From Burkholderia cepacia (lineage in GTDB: Bacteria; Pseudomonadota; Gammaproteobacteria; Burkholderiales; Burkholderiaceae), in contig NZ_CP013444.1 of assembly GCF_001718835.1 (NCBI RefSeq), forward strand, positions 3,038,001-3,102,000: 64,000 nucleotides of DNA, read 5' to 3'. Within the stretch, counting starts at the first letter, position 1. Each line of letters starts with the position of its first letter. The translations under genes and the position numbers were made by a program. Shown here piece by piece: positions 57,503 to 64,000 of this stretch. Below the pieces are notes generated by a model. That model made no database searches, had not been told where the DNA came from, and worked only from the letters and a program-made list of their open reading frames with translations.

Positions 57503-59014
57503 ATGCCCGCTTCCATTCCGAATCCGTCCAGCGCGCGCGCTGCCGAATCCCCCGTCGACGGCCCGGCCGCACACGCGCCGAACGACGACGCGCGGTCCGC
57601 CGTCGAGCCCGCCAACCGCGAGCCGCATCCGCACGGCAAGATGCTGCACCCGGTCGTGATGATGCTGTGGGTGCTCGCCGCCGCGATCGCGCTCACGTGG
57701 CTCGTCGACTCGGGCCAGTTCGCGCGCAACGGCCGACTCGTCGTGCCCGGCACCTATCACGTGGTACCGAAGGCGACCGCGCTCACGACGCTCGTCGCGC
57801 CGGCCGTCAGCAGGAGCACGCCCGACAAAGCGACGCCCGCGAGCCTCGTCTCCGCGTTCGTCGCGGTGCCGCAAGGGCTGCTGAAGAACGCGCCGCTGAT
57901 CGTGATGGTGATGTTCGTCGGCGGGATGTTCGGCGTGATGCGCCGCACGGGTGTCGTCGATGCGGGCATCGACCGGCTGCTGCAACTCACCGGCAACAAC
58001 GCATACCTGCTGACGCCGCTGCTGATGATCCTGATCGGGCTCGGCAGCACGCTGCTCGGCTTCATCTCCGAGTATCTCGTGATCATTCCGATGGTGGTCG
58101 TGATCGCCCGGCGCCTCGGCCTGTCCGACCTGTTCGCGGTCGCGCTCGTCGCGCTCGCCGCGAAGATCGGCTATATCGCGTCGGTCACGAACCCGCTCGC
58201 GCTAGCGGTCGCGCAGCCGCTCGTCGGCGTGCCGCTGTTCAGCGGCGTCGCGCTGCGCGCGGCCGTATTCGTCGCATTCCTGACGATCGGCATCCTGTAC
58301 CTGCTGCGCTACGTGCGCAACACCGGCTATCGGGCCGGGCAGACCACGGCGGGCGCGCATGCGCCCGCGAAGCTGCCGCCGCGCCACAAGGCAACGCTGC
58401 TCGTGTTCGCCGCGGCGGTCGCGATGCTGATCTACGGCACGCGCGAACTGAAGTGGGGCAACGTCGAACTGGCGGCGTTCTACGCGTTCGTCAGCCTCGT
58501 CACCGCGGCGATCGGCGGGCTCGATTCGCGCAGCGCGGCCGACGCGTTCGTCGACGGGATGAAGAACATGATGCTCGCGGCGCTGCTGATGGGGCTCGCC
58601 GCTTCCGTCGAGCTGCTGCTGCAGAACAGCCTCGTGCTCGACACGCTGATCAACTTCTTCACGCGGCTCGCGGACGGGCAATCGCCGGTGTGGGTCGCGA
58701 ACGGCCTGATGGGCGTGCAGATGGTGCTCGACGTGTTCATTCCGTCGGTGTCGGGCAAGGCCGCGGTCAGCATGCCGATCATCGGGCCGATCGCCCAGCT
58801 CTCCGGTGTGAGCGGCCAGACGTCGGTGCTCGCGTTCGTGCTCGGCGGCGGGCTGACGAACCTCGTCACGCCGACGTCCGGCATGCTGCTCGCGTATCTG
58901 GCAACGGCGCGCGTCGATTTCGGCGCGTGGATCCGCTTCGTGTTGCCGCTGTTCCTGACGCTGCTCGCGCTGTCGTGCGTGGTGCTGACGTTCGCGGTGT
59001 GGATCGGGTATTGA
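57503..59014 (+). CDS. YfcC/DcuC-type carrier
   Basis: 503 residues with about 12 membrane helices after a 45-residue hydrophilic N-terminal tail. Blocks such as VMVMFVGGMFGVMRRTGVVDAGIDRLL, LGSTLLGFISEYLVIIPMVV, VTNPLALAVAQPLVGVPLFSG and GLTNLVTPTSGMLLAYLATA are typical of the YfcC group related to DcuC and arginine/ornithine carriers. Start at 57503 with GAGGAAC upstream. As last gene of the amidohydrolase-IclR operon it is likely the inner-membrane importer of the same acyl amino acid. Confidence 0.87.
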   Translation: MPASIPNPSSARAAESPVDGPAAHAPNDDARSAVEPANREPHPHGKMLHPVVMMLWVLAAAIALTWLVDSGQFARNGRLVVPGTYHVVPKATALTTLVAPAVSRSTPDKATPASLVSAFVAVPQGLLKNAPLIVMVMFVGGMFGVMRRTGVVDAGIDRLLQLTGNNAYLLTPLLMILIGLGSTLLGFISEYLVIIPMVVVIARRLGLSDLFAVALVALAAKIGYIASVTNPLALAVAQPLVGVPLFSGVALRAAVFVAFLTIGILYLLRYVRNTGYRAGQTTAGAHAPAKLPPRHKATLLVFAAAVAMLIYGTRELKWGNVELAAFYAFVSLVTAAIGGLDSRSAADAFVDGMKNMMLAALLMGLAASVELLLQNSLVLDTLINFFTRLADGQSPVWVANGLMGVQMVLDVFIPSVSGKAAVSMPIIGPIAQLSGVSGQTSVLAFVLGGGLTNLVTPTSGMLLAYLATARVDFGAWIRFVLPLFLTLLALSCVVLTFAVWIGY

Positions 59015-59085
59015 CCGGGGCTGCGCCGCTCGCCGCCGTCACGCGCGCGGCCGCCTGACGAAACGAGCGGGTCACGCGCGGGAAT

Positions 59086-59106
59086 TCTCTCCGCCATGCG
59101 GAGAGA
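59086..59106. terminator. Hairpin between convergent operons
   Basis: TCTCTCCGC-cat-GCGGAGAGA followed on the plus strand by TTCATT, 72 bp after the carrier stop and 23 bp from the gabR stop on the other strand. Confidence 0.6.
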
Positions 59107-59128
59107 TTCATTCGGGGCAACACGACAA

Positions 59129-60643
59129 TCACGCGGCCGCGACCGCCGTCCGCCCGAATGCCCGCTCGTCGATCGCCTCGGCGAGCGTCGCGAACGCCGT
59201 CGCGATCTCGTCCTCCGGCACGCACGCATAACCGAGCAGCAGCCCCGACGCCGCGCGTTCGCGATCCGCGTAATAACCCGACAGCGGTCGCACGACGATA
59301 TTGCGTTCGAGCGCGGCCTGCGCGACCGCACGATCGTCGACGCCGTCCGGCAACTGCGTGACCAGATGCAGCCCGGCATCGCTGCCGAGCGCGTGCAGCG
59401 TGTCGCCATAGCGCTGCGCGACCGCGTCGAGCAGCACCTCGCGGCGCTGTCCGTACAGCGTGCGCATCTTGCGGATATGCGACACGAAGTGCCCTTCCGC
59501 GATGAATTCGGCCAGCACCGCCTGCTGCAGCAACTGACCTTCGCGGTACAACTCCGCGCTCGCGGTCGCGAAACTTTCCGCGAGCGGCTCGGGCGCGACC
59601 AGGTAGCCGACCCGCAGCCCCGGGAACAGCGTCTTGCCGAAACTGCCGACATAGATCACCTGACCGGCCGTGTCGAGCCCCTGCAGCGACGCAAGCGGGC
59701 GGCTGCCGTAGCGGAATTCGCTGTCGTAGTCGTCCTCGATGATCCAGCAACCGTGCTGGCGTGCGTATTCGAGCAGCATCCGCCGCCGCGCGAGGCTCAT
59801 CACCATCCCCAGCGGATACTGGTGCGACGGCGTGACGAGCATCAGCTTCGGCGGTTCGGCGAGATCGGCGGCCGACGGCGCGATGCCTTCGTCGTCGACC
59901 GGGATCGGCCGCGTCGTCAGCCCCGACACGTTCAGCACGCTGCGCACGCCCCAGTAGCACGGGTCCTCGGTCCAGATCGCGTCGCCCGGGTCGGTCAGCA
60001 GCCGTACCGCGAGGTCGATCGACTGGTGGATGCCGGTCGTGATCACGATCTGCTCGGGCGTGCAGCGCACCGAGCGCGACGTGCGCAGGTAGTCGGCCAG
60101 CGCCTCGCGCAGCAGCGCGAGCCCGCCGCCGGGTGCGTAGGTCAGCAGGTCGGGGCGCAGCCGCCGCCAGTATTTGTTGTGCAGCCGTGTCCACACGCGC
60201 GCGGGAAATCGCGACACATCGGGCACGCCCGGCATGAACGCGCCGCCCTGCCGTTTCGACACACCGGCCCCTTCGACGAGCCGCGTACCGCGCGCCGACA
60301 GCCGCCGCGCGGACGGCTGCACGAGCGCCGGGTGGGCGGCGGCCGCGTCGGGCGGCGCGCCGACGATCTCGTCCGGCGCGCTGTCGGCCACGAACGTGCC
60401 GCGGCCGGTCGCCGAATTCACATAACCTTCGAGCGCAAGCTGTTCGTAAACCTGCGTGACCGTGTTGCGCGCGATCCCGAGCTCGGCCGCGAGGAGCCGC
60501 GACGACGGCACGCGCGTGCCGGCCGGCAGTTCGCGCGACAGGATCGCCTGTTGCAGCAGGCGGTGAAGCTGCCGGTAAATCGGCTGTTCGCCGCCGCGCA
60601 CGAGACGCTGCGCCAGCCAGTCCGACAACACGCTCGCGCGCAT
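59129..60643 (-). CDS. gabR: MocR-family PLP-dependent regulator (GabR-like)
   Basis: 504 residues: GntR-type winged helix at residues about 20-85 (PIYRQLHRLLQQAILSRELPAGTRVPSSR; GIARNTVTQVYEQL) joined to a fold-type I aminotransferase domain with PLP lysine K337 in GSFGKTLFPGLRVGY and DDYDSEF as cofactor Asp region. It is divergent from gabT, the hallmark position of GabR, which binds GABA-PLP and activates the GABA genes. Start at MRASVLSDW. Confidence 0.88.
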   Translation of the reverse strand: MRASVLSDWLAQRLVRGGEQPIYRQLHRLLQQAILSRELPAGTRVPSSRLLAAELGIARNTVTQVYEQLALEGYVNSATGRGTFVADSAPDEIVGAPPDAAAAHPALVQPSARRLSARGTRLVEGAGVSKRQGGAFMPGVPDVSRFPARVWTRLHNKYWRRLRPDLLTYAPGGGLALLREALADYLRTSRSVRCTPEQIVITTGIHQSIDLAVRLLTDPGDAIWTEDPCYWGVRSVLNVSGLTTRPIPVDDEGIAPSAADLAEPPKLMLVTPSHQYPLGMVMSLARRRMLLEYARQHGCWIIEDDYDSEFRYGSRPLASLQGLDTAGQVIYVGSFGKTLFPGLRVGYLVAPEPLAESFATASAELYREGQLLQQAVLAEFIAEGHFVSHIRKMRTLYGQRREVLLDAVAQRYGDTLHALGSDAGLHLVTQLPDGVDDRAVAQAALERNIVVRPLSGYYADRERAASGLLLGYACVPEDEIATAFATLAEAIDERAFGRTAVAAA

Positions 60644-60646
60644 GAT

Positions 60647-60690
60647 TGGCTCCTGAATATTTATTGAAATGGCTCTGATTGCCAGAGCCA
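60647..60690. promoter_or_regulatory. GabR-type repeat operator
   Basis: TGGCTC at 60647 and again at 60670 (direct repeats 23 bp apart), the second continuing as an inverted pair TGGCTCT-N7-AGAGCCA (60670-60690). Direct repeats about two helical turns apart are typical of MocR operators. The array ends 73 bp before gabT. Confidence 0.55.
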
Positions 60691-60763
60691 AATGTGATTA
60701 TAGTCGCCTCCATGGGCTGTCGAAGCGCCCGATTTTCACCTCACCGGAAAGAACATCAAGGAG

Positions 60764-62053
60764 ATGACCGTGAAGAATGCCGACCTGCAGGCCCGCAAGA
60801 ACGCCGCCACCCCGCGCGGCGTCGGCGTGATGTGCGATTTCTACGCAGCCCGCGCCGAGAACGCGGAGCTGTGGGACGTCGAAGGCCGCCGCTTCATCGA
60901 TTTCGCCGCCGGCATCGCGGTGCTGAACACCGGCCACCGCCACCCGAAGATCGTCAAGGCGATCGCGGATCAGCTGAACAACTTCACGCACACCGCTTAC
61001 CAGATCGTCCCGTACGCGTCGTACGTCGAGCTGGCCGAGAAGATCAACGCACGCGCGCCGGGCGATTTCCCGAAGAAGACCGCGTTCTTCACGACCGGCG
61101 CGGAAGCCGTCGAGAACGCGATCAAGATCGCACGCGCGGCCACCGGCCGGCCGGGCGTCATCGCCTTCTCGGGCGGTTTCCACGGCCGCACGATGATGGG
61201 CATGGCGCTGACCGGCAAGGTCGCCCCGTACAAGCTGAACTTCGGCCCGTTCCCGGGCGACGTGTTCCACGCGCCGTACCCGAACGCCGTGCACGGCGTG
61301 ACGACGGCCGACTCGATCAAGGCGATCGAGATGCTGTTCAAGGCCGACATCGATCCGAAGCGCGTTGCCGCGATCATCTTCGAACCGGTCCAGGGCGAAG
61401 GCGGCTTCAACCCGGCGCCGGCCGAATTCGTGCGTGCGCTGCGCAAGATCTGTAACGAACACGGCATCCTGCTGATCGCCGACGAAGTGCAGACGGGCTT
61501 CGCGCGTACCGGCAAGCTGTTCGCGATGCAGCACTACGACGTGCTGGCCGACCTGATCACGATGGCGAAGAGCCTCGCGGGCGGCATGCCGCTGTCGGGC
61601 GTCGTCGGCCGTGCCGACCTGATGGACGCGGCCGCGCCCGGCGGCCTCGGCGGCACGTATGCGGGCAACCCGCTGGCCGTCGCATCGGCGCATGCAGTGC
61701 TCGAGATCATCGACGAAGAGAAGCTGTGCGAGCGTGCAACGCAACTCGGCGACGTGCTGAAGGCGAAGCTGAACGCGCTGCAGGCCGACGTGCCGCAGAT
61801 CGCCGACGTGCGCGGCCCGGGCGCGATGATCGCGGTCGAGTTCCTGAAGCCGGGTTCGGGCGAGCCGGATGCCGAGTTCACGAAGCGCGTGCAGACGCGT
61901 GCGCTCGAGCGCGGCCTGCTGCTGCTCGTGTGCGGCGTGTACTCGAACGTCGTGCGCTTCCTGTTCCCGCTGACGATCCCGCAGGCCGTGTTCGACGAAG
62001 CGCTCGTGATCCTCGAGGAAGTGCTGAAGGAAACGGTCGGCGTGCCGGCCTGA
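60764..62053 (+). CDS. gabT: 4-aminobutyrate--2-oxoglutarate transaminase
   Basis: 429 residues of class-III aminotransferase. TTGAEAVENAIKIARAATGRPGVIAFSGGFHGRT, D240 in LLIADEVQTGFARTG and PLP lysine K269 in MAKSLAGGMPLSG are all present, and the overall sequence is very close to beta-proteobacterial GabT. It transfers the amino group of GABA to 2-oxoglutarate, giving succinic semialdehyde and glutamate. Followed by a strong terminator and then gabD, whose product removes the semialdehyde. Confidence 0.96.
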   Translation: MTVKNADLQARKNAATPRGVGVMCDFYAARAENAELWDVEGRRFIDFAAGIAVLNTGHRHPKIVKAIADQLNNFTHTAYQIVPYASYVELAEKINARAPGDFPKKTAFFTTGAEAVENAIKIARAATGRPGVIAFSGGFHGRTMMGMALTGKVAPYKLNFGPFPGDVFHAPYPNAVHGVTTADSIKAIEMLFKADIDPKRVAAIIFEPVQGEGGFNPAPAEFVRALRKICNEHGILLIADEVQTGFARTGKLFAMQHYDVLADLITMAKSLAGGMPLSGVVGRADLMDAAAPGGLGGTYAGNPLAVASAHAVLEIIDEEKLCERATQLGDVLKAKLNALQADVPQIADVRGPGAMIAVEFLKPGSGEPDAEFTKRVQTRALERGLLLLVCGVYSNVVRFLFPLTIPQAVFDEALVILEEVLKETVGVPA

Positions 62054-62072
62054 GTTCCTGCCTTCCGAATGC

Positions 62073-62107
62073 GCCGCCGCCGTCGTCACGACGGCGGCGG
62101 CCTTTTT
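62073..62107 (+). terminator. Rho-independent terminator between gabT and gabD
   Basis: 12-bp perfect stem (GCCGCCGCCGTC / GACGGCGGCGGC), 5-nt loop, then CTTTTTA. It should uncouple gabT and gabD expression in part, or gabD has its own promoter in the remaining 29 bp plus terminator DNA, which leaves little room. Confidence 0.85.
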
Positions 62108-62136
62108 ATCCGTCATCTTCAAAGCAGGCGATTCAT

Positions 62137-63606
62137 ATGAGCACTGTTCAGGAAACCCTGGCACTGAAAGATCCGTCGCTGTTCCGCCAGCAGGCGTACG
62201 TCAACGGCGAATGGCAAGGCGCGACGAACGGCGAGACGTTCGAAGTCCGCAACCCGGCGACGGGCGGCCTGCTCGGCACCGTGCCGGCGATGGGCGCGGC
62301 CGAGACGCGTCACGCGATCGAAGCCGCGAACGCCGCATGGCCGGCGTGGCGCAAGAAGACCGCGAAGGAACGCGCGGTCGTCCTGCGCAAGTGGCACGAC
62401 CTGATGATGGAAAACGCCGACGACCTCGCGCTGATCCTCACGACCGAGCAGGGCAAGTCGCTGGCTGAAGCGAAGGGCGAGATCGGCTATGCCGCCTCGT
62501 TCCTCGAATGGTTCGCGGAGGAAGGCAAGCGCGTGTACGGCGACACGATCCCGACGCCGGCGAGCGACAAGCGCATCGTCGTGACGAAGGAAGCGATCGG
62601 CGTATGCGCGGCGATCACGCCGTGGAACTTCCCGGCGGCGATGATCACGCGCAAGGTCGGCCCCGCGCTCGCCGCAGGCTGTCCGATCGTCGTGAAGCCG
62701 GCCGAGGCGACGCCTTTCTCGGCACTCGCGATGGCCGTGCTGGCCGAGCGTGCGGGCGTGCCGGCCGGCGTGTTCAGCGTCGTCACGGGCGACCCGAAGG
62801 CGATCGGCGGCGAGCTGACGTCGAACCCGATCGTGCGCAAGCTGTCGTTCACCGGCTCGACGCCGGTCGGCCGCCTGCTGATGTCGCAATGCGCGGCGAC
62901 GGTCAAGAAGGTGTCGCTGGAGCTGGGCGGCAACGCGCCGTTCATCGTGTTCGACGACGCCGATCTCGACGCGGCCGTGCAGGGCGCGATCGCGTCGAAG
63001 TACCGCAACAGCGGCCAGACCTGCGTGTGCACGAACCGCTTCTACGTGCATGAAGCCGTGTACGACCAGTTCGCGCAGAAGCTCGCGGCGGCCGTCGGCC
63101 AGTTGAAGGTGGGCCGCGGCACCGAGCCGGGCGTCACGCAAGGCCCGCTGATCAACGAAGCAGCGGTGCTGAAGGTCGAGGCGCACATCGAGGACGCGCT
63201 CGCGAAGGGCGCGACCGTCGTGACGGGCGGCAAGCGCCACGCGCTCGGCCACGGCTTCTTCGAGCCGACCGTGCTGACGGGCGTCACGCCGGCGATGAAG
63301 GTCGCGAAGGAAGAGACGTTCGGGCCGCTCGCGCCGCTGTTCAAGTTCGGCAGCGACGATGAAGTGATCCGTCTCGCGAACGACACCGAGTTCGGCCTCG
63401 CCGCCTACTTCTACAGCCGCGACATCGGCCGCGTGTGGAAGGTCGCCGAAGCGCTCGAATACGGGATGGTCGGCGTGAACACGGGCCTGATCTCGAACGA
63501 AGTCGCACCGTTCGGCGGCGTGAAGCAATCGGGCCTCGGCCGCGAAGGCTCGCACTACGGCATCGACGACTACGTCGTGATCAAGTACCTCTGCCTCGCC
63601 GTCTGA
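62137..63606 (+). CDS. gabD: NAD(P)-dependent succinate-semialdehyde dehydrogenase
   Basis: 489 residues, aldehyde dehydrogenase superfamily. ITPWNFPAAMITRKVGPALAAGCPIVVKPAE cofactor block, general base E262 in LELGGNAPF and nucleophile C296 in SGQTCVCTNRF; the second Cys two residues on is the redox partner typical of GabD. C-terminal GLGREGSHYGIDDYVVIKYLCL fits GabD. It oxidises succinic semialdehyde to succinate, completing GABA catabolism. Confidence 0.95.
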   Translation: MSTVQETLALKDPSLFRQQAYVNGEWQGATNGETFEVRNPATGGLLGTVPAMGAAETRHAIEAANAAWPAWRKKTAKERAVVLRKWHDLMMENADDLALILTTEQGKSLAEAKGEIGYAASFLEWFAEEGKRVYGDTIPTPASDKRIVVTKEAIGVCAAITPWNFPAAMITRKVGPALAAGCPIVVKPAEATPFSALAMAVLAERAGVPAGVFSVVTGDPKAIGGELTSNPIVRKLSFTGSTPVGRLLMSQCAATVKKVSLELGGNAPFIVFDDADLDAAVQGAIASKYRNSGQTCVCTNRFYVHEAVYDQFAQKLAAAVGQLKVGRGTEPGVTQGPLINEAAVLKVEAHIEDALAKGATVVTGGKRHALGHGFFEPTVLTGVTPAMKVAKEETFGPLAPLFKFGSDDEVIRLANDTEFGLAAYFYSRDIGRVWKVAEALEYGMVGVNTGLISNEVAPFGGVKQSGLGREGSHYGIDDYVVIKYLCLAV

Positions 63607-63608
63607 CG

Positions 63609-63669
63609 GGTCAGGGCTTGGCACCGCTTCGGTGACAGGCCCTGACCGCCCGGCCGGAACCGGGCGGTC
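63609..63669 (+). terminator. Two overlapping hairpins after gabD
   Basis: Hairpin A: GGTCAGGGC (63609-63617) with GCCCTGACC (63639-63647). Hairpin B: GACCGCCCGG (63644-63653) with CCGGGCGGTC (63660-63669). They share GACC, so only one can form fully. No T tract. Likely transcript end of gabD. Confidence 0.5.
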
Positions 63670-63795
63670 CGACGCGGGCCGGCATCCTCTCCTCCAGCCG
63701 CGCCCGCGTCACCTGAACGCGTTCACCGCATTCACGCGACGCGTTACCCGCTGCTTGAGATTTTGTCAGGCTTTCGCGCAATTTTCGGTCACGTC

Positions 63796-64000
63796 TCATT
63801 CCTTTGATCGTTGGAACCATTTAGGTTGATAGTCCTTACTCAACCTTGATCGCCAACGAATGAATCTCCCGCCTTTCGAATTCCCTTTGCGTCGGTCAAC
63901 AATGGACCCCAGGCGCCCATCCGGCTCGCGCAATTCAATCACCTTCCCTTCTTCGAAATGACACGAACGACCGATCACGGAATGCGGCCGCCCGATGTAC
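63796..64000 (-). CDS. Unrecognised protein, cut by the right edge
   Basis: The minus-strand frame is open from the window edge and ends at 63796: YIGRPHSVIGRSCHFEEGKV, later IELREPDGRLGSIVDRR and a basic Trp-containing tail (GRFIRWRSRLSKDYQPKWFQ). Codon use is AT-richer than in gab genes. No family recognised. A GTG at 63978 could serve as an internal start, but the sense of the residues before it suggests the gene continues outside the window. The gap 63670-63795 holds no gene I can support. Confidence 0.4.
   Translation of the reverse strand, partial: YIGRPHSVIGRSCHFEEGKVIELREPDGRLGSIVDRRKGNSKGGRFIRWRSRLSKDYQPKWFQRSKE

Noticed and set aside
60698..62164. Long minus-strand frame opposite gabT
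   Set aside because: Antisense shadow of a gene with an intact PLP lysine and high similarity to GabT.
63611..63820. 69-codon minus-strand frame downstream of gabD
   Set aside because: It runs through the hairpins following gabD, has no ribosome-binding site and a composition like other shadows; it also overlaps the better-supported edge gene.

Overview
The window is GC-rich, densely coded proteobacterial DNA. It looks like Burkholderia, most likely the B. cepacia complex. The best marker is the run LysR regulator / lipase-like LlpE / CeoA / CeoB / OpcM at 41.5-49.6 kb, in the order of the ceo (bpeEF-oprC) efflux locus. The density of LysR regulators, LysE exporters and catabolic operons fits a secondary Burkholderia replicon. 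No rRNA, tRNA, complete insertion sequence, CRISPR array or replication origin was seen.

Layout. 0-2.5 kb: the end of what looks like a biosynthetic locus (adenylating enzyme cut by the left edge, HXE-type Fe(II)/2-oxoglutarate oxygenase, LysR regulator). 2.6-5.7 kb: divergent MarR / alpha-beta hydrolase pair, DoxX, a DUF1493 gene behind a gene remnant, and a FucU-type mutarotase. 5.9-8.6 and 15.6-18.7 kb: the galactarate/glucarate pathway (garD, kdgD, a 2-oxoglutarate-semialdehyde-type dehydrogenase and an MFS carrier), split in two by a 7-kb block. That block (8.6-15.5 kb) carries a hydroxyaspartate/iminosuccinate gene set resembling the beta-hydroxyaspartate cycle without its aminotransferase. 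18.8-21.8 kb: site-2 protease with a DUF2167 protein, and a LysE/Lrp pair. 21.8-28.1 kb: a six-gene operon joining a MetQNI-type ABC importer to two flavin monooxygenases and an uncharacterised protein with di-iron-like motifs. 28.2-29.5 kb: an AT-richer two-gene cassette between near-identical direct repeats, possibly toxin and immunity.

29.7-34.8 kb: a 2-hydroxycarboxylate carrier with a textbook sigma-54 promoter, followed by its DctB/DctD-like two-component system, in which an apparent one-base indel fuses kinase and regulator in one reading frame. 35.0-38.7 kb: alpha/beta hydrolase, PACE efflux protein with a LysR regulator, tautomerase with a TetR regulator. 38.8-41.3 kb: an accessory patch with two orphan proteins and a membrane-anchored 14-repeat LRR protein. 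41.5-49.6 kb: the Ceo/Bpe RND efflux operon, whose LlpE has Asp in place of the nucleophile Ser. 49.9-54.3 kb: DUF4148 protein, purine nucleoside permease-family protein, LysE, selD and an EamA exporter. 54.4-59.0 kb: porin, N-formylglutamate amidohydrolase-like enzyme, IclR regulator and YfcC-type carrier, around three near-identical 17-bp palindromes. 59.1-63.6 kb: the GABA module gabR-gabT-gabD. The right edge cuts an unrecognised gene.

Common theme: most blocks are self-contained catabolic or efflux modules with their own regulator, and in many of them a matching operator-like dyad can be read in the intergenic region. All functions are inferred by reading the sequence; no database search was run.
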